Below, piece after piece: positions 50,727 through 60,132 of a stretch of DNA of 64,000 nt. Source of the DNA: an uncultured Azospirillum sp. (GTDB taxonomy: Bacteria > Pseudomonadota > Alphaproteobacteria > Azospirillales > Azospirillaceae); contig NZ_CAMLJP010000002.1 in NCBI RefSeq assembly GCF_946480385.1, forward strand, positions 102,522 through 166,521, given 5' to 3'. The notes beneath the pieces were generated by a model, which did no database searches, was not told the DNA's origin, and saw only the letters and a list, made by a program, of their open reading frames with translations. A program made the position numbers and the translations under genes. Position 1 is the stretch's first letter, and each line of letters begins with the position of its first letter.

Positions 50727-52250
50727 ATGCCCGACGCGAACACCGCCCTGCTGGCGGCCCGTCCTTCACGAACCCGCCTCTCCACTGACAGCCTCGACCG
50801 CTTGGCCCCGGCTATCGAACGTCCCGCCTATGACCGCGCCACGGTGACGCCGGGCATCGTCCATATCGGCCTCGGCGCCTTCTGCCGCGCCCATCTCGCC
50901 ACCTACACCGACGACGTGCTGGCGACCGGCGACCGGAGCTGGGGCATCGTCGGCGTCGATCCGCTGTCCCCCGCGATCCGCGACGCGCTGAAGCCGCAGG
51001 ATTGCCTCTACACCCTGCTGGTGCGCGAGGAGAACCGCGAACGGCTGCGCGTCGTCGGCTCCTTCCTCGACGCGCTGGCGACCGCCGACCAGCTGGACGA
51101 GGTGCTGGCCCTGATGGCGAAGCCGGAAATCCGGATCATCACCCTGACGGTCACGGAAAAGGGCTATTGCCAGGACGCCGCCACCGGCTCGCTGGACGAG
51201 GCGCATCCGCTGATCCGCGCCGACCTTGCCGACCCCACCCACCCGCGCAGCGTTCCCGGCCTGCTGGCCGAAGCGATCCGCCGCCGCCGCGCCGCCGGAG
51301 TGCCACCCTTCACCGTGCTGGTCTGCGACAACCTCGCCCAGAACGGCATCAAGGTGCGCGGCATCGTCGTGCGCTATGCCGGGCTGTGCGATCCGGAGCT
51401 TGCCGCCTACATCGCGGGCCAAGTCAGCTTCCCCTGCACCATGGTCGACCGCATCACCCCCGCCACCCAGGACGCCGACCGCGCCACGGTGGAGGAGGCT
51501 ATCGGCTGCGCCGATGTCTGGCCGGTGGTGAGCGAGCCGTTCAAGCAGTGGGTGATCGAGGACCGCTTTCCGCTCGGCCGCCCGGCCTGGGAAAAGGCAG
51601 GCGCCATCCTGGTCGAGGACGTCCACCCGTTCGAGCTGATGAAGCTGCGCTGCCTGAACGGCGCCCATTCGCTGCTGGCCTACCTGTCGGTGATCGCCGG
51701 GATCGAGACCATTGCCGACGCCATGGCCGACCCGCAGCTGCCGGCCGTCATGCGCCGTCTGTGGGCGGAGGACCTGATCCCCACCCTGCCGCCGGTGCCG
51801 GGAACCGACATTCCCGCCTACACCGCGGCATTGGAAGCGCGCTTCCGCAACCCCGGCATCCGCCACCGCACCATCCAGATTTCGTCGGACGGCTCGCAGA
51901 AGCTGCCGCCGCGCCTGCTGGAACCGGCGCGGGAGCTGTTCGCCGCCGGCAAGGCCCCGGCGGTGATCCCGCTGGCCGTTGCCGCCTGGATGCGCTTCCT
52001 GCTGGAAAAGGACGAGGCCGGCAACGGCTACACGGTCGCCGACCCGATGGCGGCGGCGCTGACCCGCATTGCGCGCGTCCATTCCGGCGATGCCGGCGCG
52101 TTGGCGGCGGCTCTGTTCGCCATTGAGGACATCTTCGCCCCCGAACTGGTGGCCGAGGACGCCTTCCCCGGCCAAGTCGTCCACCACCTCGACAGCCTGA
52201 TGAACGCAGGTGTGCAGCGGACGCTGGCCGCCTTCCTCGCCACCCCATGA
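50727..52250 (+). CDS. uxuB: fructuronate reductase / mannitol dehydrogenase family
   Basis: A 507-residue long-chain polyol dehydrogenase. It shows GIVHIGLGAFCRAHLATYTDDVL (NAD-binding start), TLTVTEKGYC, CDNLAQNG and FPLGRPAWEKAGAILVEDVHPFELMKLRCLNGAHSLLAY with the catalytic lysine K-LRCLNG. UxuB reduces D-fructuronate to D-mannonate with NADH. Its pairing with mannonate dehydratase directly downstream (53 bp) favours UxuB over mannitol dehydrogenase or tagaturonate reductase. Uronate isomerase (uxaC) and KDG kinase are not in the window and must be elsewhere. Confidence 0.85.
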   Translation: MPDANTALLAARPSRTRLSTDSLDRLAPAIERPAYDRATVTPGIVHIGLGAFCRAHLATYTDDVLATGDRSWGIVGVDPLSPAIRDALKPQDCLYTLLVREENRERLRVVGSFLDALATADQLDEVLALMAKPEIRIITLTVTEKGYCQDAATGSLDEAHPLIRADLADPTHPRSVPGLLAEAIRRRRAAGVPPFTVLVCDNLAQNGIKVRGIVVRYAGLCDPELAAYIAGQVSFPCTMVDRITPATQDADRATVEEAIGCADVWPVVSEPFKQWVIEDRFPLGRPAWEKAGAILVEDVHPFELMKLRCLNGAHSLLAYLSVIAGIETIADAMADPQLPAVMRRLWAEDLIPTLPPVPGTDIPAYTAALEARFRNPGIRHRTIQISSDGSQKLPPRLLEPARELFAAGKAPAVIPLAVAAWMRFLLEKDEAGNGYTVADPMAAALTRIARVHSGDAGALAAALFAIEDIFAPELVAEDAFPGQVVHHLDSLMNAGVQRTLAAFLATP

Positions 52251-52303
52251 CTTGCGGCGGCCATCAATCCCGCCACCGCACCCGAATTTGAAAGGACCCC
52301 ATC

Positions 52304-53494
52304 ATGCAGGAAACCTGGCGCTGGTTCGGCCCGGACGATCCCGTCACCCTGGAGAAGGCCCGTCAGGCCGGTGCGACCGGCATCGTCACGGCGCTGCACC
52401 ACATGAATCAGGGCAGCGTCTGGACGCCTGAGGAAATCCAGAAGCGCCGCGCCATGGTCGAGGCCGCCGGCCTGACCTGGGCGGTGGTGGAAAGCATCGG
52501 CGTCGGCGAGGAGATCAAGACCCGCACCGGCGATTTCCGCAGCAAGATCGACAATTACAAGCAGTCGATCCGCAATGTCGCCCGCGCCGGTATCCCGGTG
52601 ATCTGCTACAACTTCATGGTCATCACCGACTGGAGCCGGACCAACCTGATGCACCGGCTGCCGAACGGCGGCTATGCCCTGCGCTACGACAGCGTCGATT
52701 TCGCCGCCTATGACCTGTTCGTGCTGAAGCGCCGCAACGCGGAGGCGAGCTACGACCCTGCCCACATCGCCGCCGCCAAGGCGCGGTTCGAGGCGATGGC
52801 GGTGGAGCAGGTCGCCGAACTGGAACGCAACCTGATCGACTGGCTGCCGGCCCGCGACTTCGCCTATGACCGCGACAGCTTCCGCGGCATGCTGGAGCTG
52901 TACCAGGAGATCGGCGTGGAGGATCTGCGCGCCAACCTGATCGAGTTCCTGCGCGAGATCACGCCCGTCGCCGAGGAAGAGGGGGTGCGGCTGTGCATCC
53001 ACCCCGACGACCCGTCCTTCCCCATCTTCGGCTTGCCGCGGGTCATGTCCACCGCGGCGGATGTCCGGGCGCTGTTCGACGCCGTGCCGCAGGAGGCCTG
53101 TGGGCTGACCCTGTGCACGGGCTCCTTCGGGTCCAACCCGAAGAACGATCTGGTGATGATGGCGAAGGAGTTCGCCTCGCGCATCCATTTCGTCCATCTG
53201 CGCAACACCACGCACGAGCCCGACGGTTCGTTCTACGAGGCCGACCACCTCGGCGGCGACACCGACCTGATCGGCGTGGCCGCGGCGATGATCGACGAGG
53301 AGGCCCGCCGCAAGCGGATCGGCCGTACCGACGCGCAGATCCCGATGCGCCCCGACCACGGCCATCTGCTGGGCGATGACATCGGCCAGACGATGAACCC
53401 CGGCTATTCCTTCGTCGGGCGCTTGAAGGGTCTGGCCGAGCTGCGCGGCGTCATGCGCACCATCGAAGCCTTCCGCGACAAGCGGGTGGCCTGA
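52304..53494 (+). CDS. uxuA: mannonate dehydratase
   Basis: A 396-residue enzyme of the UxuA family (TIM barrel, metal dependent). It dehydrates D-mannonate to 2-keto-3-deoxy-D-gluconate. The opening [32 protein letters not shown] is diagnostic. Other markers are [21 protein letters not shown], the [11 protein letters not shown] metal region, and the C-terminal [36 protein letters not shown]. It closes the exuT-uxuB-uxuA set and is followed by a hairpin terminator 6 bp after its stop. Confidence 0.93.
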   Translation: MQETWRWFGPDDPVTLEKARQAGATGIVTALHHMNQGSVWTPEEIQKRRAMVEAAGLTWAVVESIGVGEEIKTRTGDFRSKIDNYKQSIRNVARAGIPVICYNFMVITDWSRTNLMHRLPNGGYALRYDSVDFAAYDLFVLKRRNAEASYDPAHIAAAKARFEAMAVEQVAELERNLIDWLPARDFAYDRDSFRGMLELYQEIGVEDLRANLIEFLREITPVAEEEGVRLCIHPDDPSFPIFGLPRVMSTAADVRALFDAVPQEACGLTLCTGSFGSNPKNDLVMMAKEFASRIHFVHLRNTTHEPDGSFYEADHLGGDTDLIGVAAAMIDEEARRKRIGRTDAQIPMRPDHGHLLGDDIGQTMNPGYSFVGRLKGLAELRGVMRTIEAFRDKRVA

Positions 53495-53499
53495 CCGGT

Positions 53500-53538
53500 G
53501 GCGGGGCTCCTCTCCAGTGCGGGGGGAGGGACCCCGCC
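53500..53538 (+). terminator. terminator after uxuA
   Basis: GGCGGGG pairs with CCCCGCC, and inside it CCTCTCC pairs with GGGGAGG with one G-T pair. The hairpin starts 6 bp after the uxuA stop and ends in TT. Confidence 0.6.
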
Positions 53539-53665
53539 TTCCGGCCACCGACGGTCATGCGACCGATGCTGAGCCGATCGACGGGCATCATCACATAAGC
53601 TGCGGAACTGGCGAGCCGGACCTGCAGTGGGCATGGTCGCCGGATGGAACTCCAGTCCGATCCCA

Positions 53666-55099
53666 CTACCGCCACCGGTTCCCGGCCGAGCCGGTCGCGC
53701 CCGCAGCCTCCGCCGTTCCACCGTCCGACGGCACGCGGAGCAGGCTTGCGACGCCGCCCGTCAGGGTGAAGACGGCCGCCACGGCAAGCCCGATCCGGGG
53801 CGCCTCCACGGGGCTGGAAACCAGGGAAAAGAGCAGCGTCATGGTCACCGCACCGGCGGTCTGTCCGACCAGCCTTGCGGTGCCCTGCATCCCTCCGGCG
53901 GCACCGCTGCGCGCCTTCGGCACGGTGAGCAGCATATTGCGGTTGTTGGGCGTCTGGAACAGGCCGAAACCGAAGCCGCTGATGACCATGAAGGCCAGCA
54001 GGGGCAGTGGATCGCGCTGAAGCGGCCAGACTGCCGACAGGGCGAGACCGGCGGCGAGCAGCAGGCCGCCGGCGGCGCACAGCAAGCCGGTCGGCAGGCG
54101 ATCGGAAAGCCGGCCGGCGACCGGCGCCGCGACGGCGGTCGCAAGCGGCCAGGGCACCATGAACAGCCCGGCGGTGAAGGCGTCCTGCCCCAGCCCGTTC
54201 TGCAGGTAGAAGGGCAGCGCCACGGTGCTCGCCATCTGGCCCGTGAAGCAGAGGACGGAGGCGACCACCGACAGGCGGAAGGAGCGCACCCGCAGCAGGT
54301 CGAGCGGGATCAGCGGCGCCTCCTGCCCGTGCTCCCGCCGGATCAGGCCGGCAAGGCAGAGCGCCGCGACCAGCAGCAGGGCGCCGCCTGCCACGACCTG
54401 GGACGCGACGGTTTCGGCTCCCATCACCAGCGCCACGAAGAAGCCGGCGTTGAGGACGACGCTGACGGGGGCGATGCGGCGCTTCACCCCCTCGACCGCC
54501 GGCAACGCGCGTGCGGTCAGCAGCACGATGACGCCGATCGGGATGTTGACGGCGAACAGCACCGGCCAGGGGGCGACGGCGAGGATGGCCGCCCCGACGG
54601 TCGGTCCCGCCGCCGCCGATAGGGCGATGACCAGGGCGTTCCAACCGATGGCGGCGCCCAACAGCCGCGGTGGATAGACGAAACGCAAGAGGGCGACGGC
54701 GAGCGACATCACCACGGCGCCGCCCAGGCCCTGCATCAGCCTCGCGGCGACCAGCCAGGGAAGCGTCGGTGCCAGGGCGCAGCCGACCGAAGCGGCGGTG
54801 AACAGAAGAACGCCGGTGGCGAACACCTTCCGGTACCCCAGGCTTTCGCCGAGGGCGCCGGCCGGCAACAGCGCCACCACGAGCGCCAGCTGATAGCCGG
54901 TGACGACCCAGACGGACTCCGCCGGCGCGACCCCCAGCGTGTCGGCGATGGTCGGCAAGGCGATGTTGACGACGGCGCCATCGAGCACGACGAGCACGAT
55001 CGCCGTCAGGATGGACGCGACGGCAGCGGCGCGGCGGAAGCCCGACAGCCCCTCCGACGGTTGGGAAGCAGCCGGCCGGGCGCTGGTGGATTGGGGCAT
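53666..55099 (-). CDS. DHA2-family (EmrB/QacA) drug efflux MFS transporter
   Basis: A 477-residue protein with 14 predicted helices. DHA2 markers are VVNIALPTIADTLGV in helix 1, ESVWVVTGYQLALVVALLPAGALGESLGYRKVFATG (motif A region) and LMQGLGGAVVMSLAVALL. It exports drugs or toxic hydrophobic compounds with protons. Only the inner-membrane pump is present; no EmrA-type adaptor gene is adjacent, so it acts alone or with distant partners. The ATG at 55099 follows TGGAGA. It is divergent from a LysR gene across 112 bp with two inverted repeats. Confidence 0.85.
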   Translation of the reverse strand: MPQSTSARPAASQPSEGLSGFRRAAAVASILTAIVLVVLDGAVVNIALPTIADTLGVAPAESVWVVTGYQLALVVALLPAGALGESLGYRKVFATGVLLFTAASVGCALAPTLPWLVAARLMQGLGGAVVMSLAVALLRFVYPPRLLGAAIGWNALVIALSAAAGPTVGAAILAVAPWPVLFAVNIPIGVIVLLTARALPAVEGVKRRIAPVSVVLNAGFFVALVMGAETVASQVVAGGALLLVAALCLAGLIRREHGQEAPLIPLDLLRVRSFRLSVVASVLCFTGQMASTVALPFYLQNGLGQDAFTAGLFMVPWPLATAVAAPVAGRLSDRLPTGLLCAAGGLLLAAGLALSAVWPLQRDPLPLLAFMVISGFGFGLFQTPNNRNMLLTVPKARSGAAGGMQGTARLVGQTAGAVTMTLLFSLVSSPVEAPRIGLAVAAVFTLTGGVASLLRVPSDGGTAEAAGATGSAGNRWR

Positions 55100-55104
55100 C
55101 GCAT

Positions 55105-55185
55105 GTCTCCAGAAGTCTTGGAGACCAGTATGGCGACGCCGCGGCATGGCGGTAGACGCAGCCCATGCAAAGTATTCCTGCATGG
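55105..55185. promoter_or_regulatory. two inverted repeats between efflux pump and LysR
   Basis: GTCTCCA-N7-TGGAGAC (55105-55125) overlaps the ribosome site of the efflux gene. CCATGCA-N9-TGCATGG (55163-55185) lies mid-gap and has the size and symmetry of a LysR binding site. Both have perfect 7-bp arms. Confidence 0.5.
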
Positions 55186-55211
55186 AACGCCATGTGTTAG
55201 CCTTTCCGCAC

Positions 55212-56138
55212 ATGGCCGATCCCGATTTCAACCTCCTCGTCGCGCTCGACGCGCTGCTTGCGGAAGGCAGCGTCGTCAAGGCCGCGCGGCGGCTCGGCCT
55301 CAGCGATTCCGCCATGAGCCGCACATTGGCGCGCCTGCGGGACGCCACCGGGGATCCCCTGCTCGTCCGCGCCGGACGCGGGCTGGTCCCGACGCCGCGC
55401 GCCATCCAGCTGCGGGATCGGGTGCATGATCTGGCCGACGAGGTGCGCGCGGCGCTGCGTCCGGCGGCAGCGGTCGACATTGCCGGGCTGGAACGCACCT
55501 TCACCCTGCGCGCCAGCGATAGCTTCATTGAGGTCTTCGCCGCCCGGCTGGTCAGCCGGGTCACCGCAGAGGCGCCGGGCGTTCTCCTGCGCTTCGCGCC
55601 GAGGACGGATCGGGATGCGCAGGCGCTGCGCGACGGACGCATCGATCTGGAGATTGGCGCCCATGCGGAAACCGCACCCGAGCTGAAGGTGCAGAAATTG
55701 CTCGGCGACCGGCTGGTCGGCGCCGTGCGGGACGGCCATCCGCTGCTGCTGCGGGACGCGGTGACGGCCGACCGGTATGCCGCCTGTGGCCATGTCGTCA
55801 CCTCGCGCAGCGGCCGGCCGAGGGATCAGGTGGATGATGCCCTCGCCGCCCTCGGCCTCTCCCGCAAGGTGGTCGCCGTGGTGCCGAGCTTCCCGGCCGC
55901 CCTGGCGATCGTCCGCGCCTCTGACCTCGTCGCCCTGGTATCGGAGCGGCAGGTCGCCTCCGGCATAGCCGGCGTCCGCACCTTCCCGCTGCCGGTGCCG
56001 ATGACGGACGTCACGGTGACCCAGATGTGGCACCCGCGCCAGGATGCCGACCCGGCCCACCGCTGGCTGCGCGGTCAGGTGCTCGCCGCCTGCCGGGGGA
56101 CGGACGACGGGGCCCCGGCAGGGACAAGTGGCTGGTGA
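55212..56138 (+). CDS. LysR-type regulator (efflux pump)
   Basis: A 308-residue LysR protein of the NahR/LinR-like branch, starting MADPDFNLLVALDALLAEGSVVKAARRLGLSDSAMSRTLARLRDATGDPLLVRAGRGLVPTPRA. That N-terminus, with DPLLVRAGR in the turn, is distinctive for the branch. The effector domain continues to the C-terminus. ATG 55212 is chosen over one ten codons upstream because it matches the family start. It is divergent from the DHA2 pump and probably controls it through the repeats at 55105-55185. Confidence 0.83.
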   Translation: MADPDFNLLVALDALLAEGSVVKAARRLGLSDSAMSRTLARLRDATGDPLLVRAGRGLVPTPRAIQLRDRVHDLADEVRAALRPAAAVDIAGLERTFTLRASDSFIEVFAARLVSRVTAEAPGVLLRFAPRTDRDAQALRDGRIDLEIGAHAETAPELKVQKLLGDRLVGAVRDGHPLLLRDAVTADRYAACGHVVTSRSGRPRDQVDDALAALGLSRKVVAVVPSFPAALAIVRASDLVALVSERQVASGIAGVRTFPLPVPMTDVTVTQMWHPRQDADPAHRWLRGQVLAACRGTDDGAPAGTSGW

Positions 56139-56160
56139 ATCGGCCTGCCCTGCCCTGCTC

Positions 56161-56886
56161 CTAGTGCCGGGCTACCGGTCGGACGGTGATCTCGTTGACC
56201 CCGACCTCCCGCGGCTGTTCGATAGCGAAGAGGACGGCCCGTCCGATCGCTTCCGGCTCGATCGCGTTGCGGCGGTACTCCACCATCGCCCGGGCGGCCG
56301 TTTCGTCGGTGATGGTGTCGGCGAGTTCGGAGCGGGTCACGCCGGGATAGATGCAGGTCGTGCGGATCGTTTCGCTTTCCTGCCGCAATCCGTCGGTGAT
56401 CGCCCGCACCGCGAACTTGGTCGCGCTGTAGACGGCGGAGGTCGGCACCACCTCGAAGCTGCCGACGGAGCCGATGTTGACGACGTGCCCGCTCCCCCGC
56501 GCTTCCATGACCGGCAGGACGGCCGCGATGCCATGGAGGACGCCGCGGATGTTGACGTCGATCATGCGGTCCCACTCCTCGACCTTCAGCGAGGCGAGCG
56601 GTGACAGCGGCATCACGCCGGCATTGTTGACGAGGACGTCGATCCGGCCGAAGCGTTCGCGCGCCTCGGCGACGAAGCCGTCCATGCTGGCGCGGTCGGT
56701 GACGTCGAGGGCGCGGGCGGCGGCCCTGCCGCCCTTCGCCGCGATGTCGCGGACGAGCGTGTCGAGCCGGTCGGTGCGCCGCGCCCCCAGCATCAGGGTG
56801 GCGCCGGCCTCGGCAAGGACGCGCGCGGTGGCTTCGCCGATGCCGCTGGACGCACCGGTGATGAGAACGATCTGGTCGATGGTCAT
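56161..56886 (-). CDS. short-chain dehydrogenase/reductase
   Basis: A 241-residue classical SDR. The nucleotide loop is TGASSGIGEATARVLAEAGATLMLGARR, then NNAG (VLVNNAGVMPLSPL), the catalytic serine in NIGSVGSF, and Tyr-x3-Lys in YSATKFAV; the C-terminus ends EITVRPVARH. It resembles the NADP-dependent serine/3-hydroxy acid dehydrogenase group (YdfG-like). The ATG at 56886 follows GGAGACAG. It is downstream of another SDR gene on the same strand (32 bp), so the two form an operon divergent from a LysR gene. Substrate is unknown. Confidence 0.87.
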   Translation of the reverse strand: MTIDQIVLITGASSGIGEATARVLAEAGATLMLGARRTDRLDTLVRDIAAKGGRAAARALDVTDRASMDGFVAEARERFGRIDVLVNNAGVMPLSPLASLKVEEWDRMIDVNIRGVLHGIAAVLPVMEARGSGHVVNIGSVGSFEVVPTSAVYSATKFAVRAITDGLRQESETIRTTCIYPGVTRSELADTITDETAARAMVEYRRNAIEPEAIGRAVLFAIEQPREVGVNEITVRPVARH

Positions 56887-56918
56887 GGCTGTCTCCTGTG
56901 GTTCGTTGATTACGGCCG

Positions 56919-57680
56919 TCACTGCGCCGTGTAGCCGCCGTCGACGAAAAGCTGTGCGCCGGTGATGAAGCTGGAGGCCGGCGAGGCCAGGAAGGCGATG
57001 GCCTCCGCCACCTCCTCCGGGCGGCCGATGCGCCCGACCGGGTGGGCGTCGCCGAAGCTCCGCAGCATCTCCCGGCCGTTCTCGACCACGCCCTCCATGA
57101 TGTCGGTGTCGATGACGCCGGGCAGGACCACGTTGCAGCGGATGCCCCGGCGGCCATATTCGACGGCGACGATGCGGGCGAGCTGCGCCGATGCCGCCTT
57201 GGACGAGGCGTAGGCGGCCTGCGTCGGGAAGGCTGTCGTCGCCGACAGCGAGGAGTTGATGACGACGGCACCGCCGCCGCCCTCCTCCATCAGCGGCACC
57301 GCGGCGCGGATGGTGACGAAGGCGCCGCGGGCATTGATCTGGAAGATGCGGTCGTACTCCTCGACCGAGGTCTCGCTCAGTGGCTTGTTCAGGGTGCGCC
57401 CGGCATTGCAGACGACGATGTCGAGCCGGCCGAAGCGCTCGCGGGCAAGATCGACCGAGCGCCGGGCAAGCTCCTCGTCGGATACGTCGCCGACCAGCGT
57501 GGCGATGTCGGCGGACTCCAGCGACCGGACCTCGTCGGACAGGTCGGAGGCGACGATCCGCGCGCCACGCGCCCGCAGCAGGTCGAGCACGGTGCGTCCG
57601 ATGCCGCGGCGGGCACCGGTCACCAGCGCCACCTTGCCGGTCAAATCATAAACGCGGGCGGCGTTTGACAGGTTGGTCAT
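56919..57680 (-). CDS. short-chain dehydrogenase/reductase (FabG-like)
   Basis: A 253-residue SDR with [39 protein letters not shown], the serine block [15 protein letters not shown] and YASSKAAS, and a typical C-terminus [31 protein letters not shown]. It belongs to the FabG/glucose dehydrogenase-like branch. The ATG at 57680 follows GGAGACCGCA. It is the first gene of a two-SDR operon and divergent from the LysR at 57804. The reaction is not fixed by sequence. Confidence 0.87.
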   Translation of the reverse strand: MTNLSNAARVYDLTGKVALVTGARRGIGRTVLDLLRARGARIVASDLSDEVRSLESADIATLVGDVSDEELARRSVDLARERFGRLDIVVCNAGRTLNKPLSETSVEEYDRIFQINARGAFVTIRAAVPLMEEGGGGAVVINSSLSATTAFPTQAAYASSKAASAQLARIVAVEYGRRGIRCNVVLPGVIDTDIMEGVVENGREMLRSFGDAHPVGRIGRPEEVAEAIAFLASPASSFITGAQLFVDGGYTAQ

Positions 57681-57784
57681 TGCGGTCTCCTTGAAGCCGG
57701 CGGAGCGATTTGTGCGCCCGCCGTCCATGCCCAGAAGGTGGCATTGGACCGCTGTCGAGATAACGTGCTAAGAATTGAATGGTG

Positions 57785-57803
57785 TGGTTAGAACGGCTAA
57801 CCA
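57785..57803. promoter_or_regulatory. perfect inverted repeat touching the LysR start codon
   Basis: TGGTTAG-AACGG-CTAACCA ends one base before the ATG of the LysR gene at 57804. It contains the T-N11-A pattern of LysR sites (TTAG-N7-CTAA). A protein bound here would block its own gene, and it is 104 bp from the divergent SDR start. Confidence 0.55.
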
Positions 57804-58730
57804 ATGCAGATCGACCTGAACCTGTTGACCCTGTTCACCGCGGTGGCGGAGACCGGCAATTTCCGTGCGGCGGCGGACCGCCTCGGCGTGACGCGCTCGG
57901 CGGTCAGCCAGGGCGTTCAGCGGCTGGAGGCCGCTCTCGGGCAGGCGCTTTTCCTGCGCACCACCCGCAGCGTGCGGCTGACCGAAGCCGGCGAGCGGTT
58001 CCTGGCACGGGTCTCCGCGCCCCTGGCCGAGATTGCGGGCGCCATCGACGCGGCCTCCGGTTCGGCGGAGGAGCCCCGCGGCCTGCTGCGGATCGCCGTC
58101 ACCTCGATCGCCGAGCGGTTCCTGTCCGGATCGCTGATCGCCTCCTTCAGCGAAGCCTATCCCGGCGTCACGCTCGACGTGACGGTGACGGATCTGGAGT
58201 TCGACATCGTCGCCGCCGGCTTCGACGCCGGCGTGCGCCTGGGCGAGGTGATCGAGCGCGACATGATCGCGGTGCCGCTGACCGGCGACCAGCGCCAGAT
58301 CGCGGTGGCGACGCCCAGCTATCTGGCGCGTCACGGCACGCCGGAGCATCCGCGCGATCTCGTCCGCCATCGCTGCATCGGCTGGCGTCCGCAGCCGGAG
58401 ACCGCCCCCTATCGCTGGGAGTTCGAGAAGGACGGGCACGCCTTCGACGTCTCGGTCGAGCCGCAGATCACCACCAACGACATGCTGCTGATGCTCCGCG
58501 CGTCGCTTGCCGGCGCCGGCATCACCTTCGGCATGGAGGAGACGTTCCAGCCCTATCTTGAGCGCGGGGAACTCGTCTCGATCCTCGACGATTGGCTGCC
58601 GCCCTTCGCCGGTTTCTTCCTGTATTTCCCGAGCCGGCGCACGGTGACGCCCAAGCTCCGCGCCCTGATCGACCATGTCCGGCGCCACCGCGACGGACCG
58701 AAGCCGGGACAGCATCACCCCTCGACATAG
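57804..58730 (+). CDS. LysR-type regulator (SDR pair)
   Basis: A 308-residue LysR regulator of the CrgA/YafC-like branch. The helix-turn-helix is IDLNLLTLFTAVAETGNFRAAADRLGVTRSAVSQGVQRLEAALGQALFLRTTRSVRLTEAG; the effector domain includes LRIAVTSIAERFLSGSLIASFSEAYPGVTLDVTVTD and GFDAGVRLGEVIERDMIAVPL, which is typical of the branch. It has no clear ribosome site; instead a palindrome lies directly before the ATG, so the transcript may be nearly leaderless. It likely controls the divergent SDR pair. Its 3' end overlaps a LysR fragment on the opposite strand by 16 bp. Confidence 0.85.
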   Translation: MQIDLNLLTLFTAVAETGNFRAAADRLGVTRSAVSQGVQRLEAALGQALFLRTTRSVRLTEAGERFLARVSAPLAEIAGAIDAASGSAEEPRGLLRIAVTSIAERFLSGSLIASFSEAYPGVTLDVTVTDLEFDIVAAGFDAGVRLGEVIERDMIAVPLTGDQRQIAVATPSYLARHGTPEHPRDLVRHRCIGWRPQPETAPYRWEFEKDGHAFDVSVEPQITTNDMLLMLRASLAGAGITFGMEETFQPYLERGELVSILDDWLPPFAGFFLYFPSRRTVTPKLRALIDHVRRHRDGPKPGQHHPST

Positions 58731-58960
58731 GCCGCGAGTTCATCGGCGGTCCCTTGTGGAAAGGCCGCTTTCAGATAATCGAGAAAGGCGGAAGCGCGGG
58801 CGTTGAGCAGCCGCCGTGTCGGGTAGAGCACCCACAATGCCGGGGCAGAGCGGCGATTCAGCGACACCTGCCAGACCAGCGTGGCGTCCTCGCACCTGGA
58901 AAGACGCACAATCGTCCCGTCAAGGGCACGCAAGCGCTTGAACACCGCGTCCGGCCAGCC
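58715..58960 (-). pseudogene. LysR-type regulator, C-terminal fragment
   Basis: The minus strand encodes GGWPDAVFKRLRALDGTIVRLSRCEDATLVWQVSLNRRSAPALWVLYPTRRLLNARASAFLDYLKAAFPQGTADELAAYVEG, the end of a LysR effector domain. The upstream 70 percent of the gene is absent: the frame meets the 3' end of the patatin-like gene at about 58960. No start codon or promoter belongs to it, so it is a truncated relic. Confidence 0.75.
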
Positions 58961-58968
58961 TCCATCGC

Positions 58969-60132
58969 TTACACTCCGCTGGCGTAAGGGAACTTTCCCT
59001 GCTTGAGCGATGGGTCGACGTGCGCCCGCAAGGCGGCGTCGCAGACCGCGTAGCCCCAGTTGATGAGGCGTTCCTGAACGTCGTCAGGCAACCGCTTCAG
59101 GCGGGTGGCGATTTCGGCGAGTTCCAACGTGCGATGTTGCGGACAGGGGAGTGTTCCGCTGAGCGGATACTTGGCCACGTCGGTGCGGATGCCCCAGTAT
59201 GCCCCCTGCCGCAGATTCGTCTGGTAGGAGTCGATCAACTGGCGCTTGCGCAACGAACGGACCTGGTTGTCGACAAGGTCGAGGACACGGTAAGCGTGGC
59301 GTCCCCAGTCACTCTTGGGTTCCGGCTGCGCCTGCATCTTGCCGCCGCCATCGCTAACCAGGATGGTCTTGTACCGCTTCCAAGCCGTTTCAAGGCCAAG
59401 GTTGTCGTAGACCCCGCCATCGGTCAACAGAACCTGCGAGGTGTATGGCCTCTCCTGGAGATCGAGACCGGAGCCCGGAACAAATGACTCCGGATCGAGC
59501 CGCATCTCGAACGGCGAAAGCAAGGGCGGGAACGCCGAAGACGCAGCCACCGCCTGGGCGAGCGGCACGGTGGGATTGAGCACCTCGCCGACCCGGTAAT
59601 CGCGCATGTATGGCCGCATGAACCGCCAGAGCGCCCCCGACTGCACGTTCGTCGCGTTGATCACGAAGCGCGGTGCGGCGCCCCCGGCGTCGTCCGGGAG
59701 GTCCTGGAGCGTCGCTCCCTTGAACAGATGGCGGTCGTACGCAGCGGCGATCCTGTCGCTGATACGGCCAGGCAGGGCGATGCCCAAAATGATGGAGTCC
59801 GCGTCGATGGTCTCTCCAGCCATGGCACGGATCGGGTCGACGACGCGCGGCACGAAATGGCTGTGCAGGGACTCCAGTTTGAAATCCAGGTGCTTCCAGG
59901 CCAGCGCCAGCACAGCGGATGTGATGGAGCCGCCGGAAACGCTGGAGATACGCTTGATGTCCTGCAGCCGCCCCGCTTCGTACAGACGCCAGAGAGCGCC
60001 CACGTGGAAGAGCATGGCCCGGTAGCCTCCGCCCGACAAGCAGAGCGCCGCGCCGTCCTCGGGCTCACGCGGAGATTGGCCGGTGTGCACACCTACGACG
60101 GGTTCCATCGACTTGACGAATTCGTCCGACAC
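58969..60132 (-). CDS. patatin-like phospholipase
   Basis: A 387-residue lipid acyl hydrolase. The oxyanion motif is CLSGGGYRAMLFHVGAL (31-47); the nucleophile serine is S66 in SSVSGGS, where the first glycine of GxSxG is replaced by serine; the catalytic aspartate is D238 in LTDGGVYDNLG. A GTG at 60132 is chosen: AGGGAGG stands 6 bp upstream, and earlier in-frame codons give an unlikely cysteine-rich start. No signal peptide is seen, so it is probably cytosolic or membrane-associated. It replaces the front of a LysR gene at its 3' side and has no CD-NTase or other defence partner beside it. Its physiological substrate is unknown. Confidence 0.82.
   Translation of the reverse strand: MSDEFVKSMEPVVGVHTGQSPREPEDGAALCLSGGGYRAMLFHVGALWRLYEAGRLQDIKRISSVSGGSITSAVLALAWKHLDFKLESLHSHFVPRVVDPIRAMAGETIDADSIILGIALPGRISDRIAAAYDRHLFKGATLQDLPDDAGGAAPRFVINATNVQSGALWRFMRPYMRDYRVGEVLNPTVPLAQAVAASSAFPPLLSPFEMRLDPESFVPGSGLDLQERPYTSQVLLTDGGVYDNLGLETAWKRYKTILVSDGGGKMQAQPEPKSDWGRHAYRVLDLVDNQVRSLRKRQLIDSYQTNLRQGAYWGIRTDVAKYPLSGTLPCPQHRTLELAEIATRLKRLPDDVQERLINWGYAVCDAALRAHVDPSLKQGKFPYASGV

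Noticed and set aside
58969..60132. Patatin-like gene as a CBASS or other antiphage effector
   Set aside because: No CD-NTase, ubiquitin-like or HORMA/TRIP13 gene is adjacent and no other defence gene is present. A stand-alone lipase is the simpler reading.
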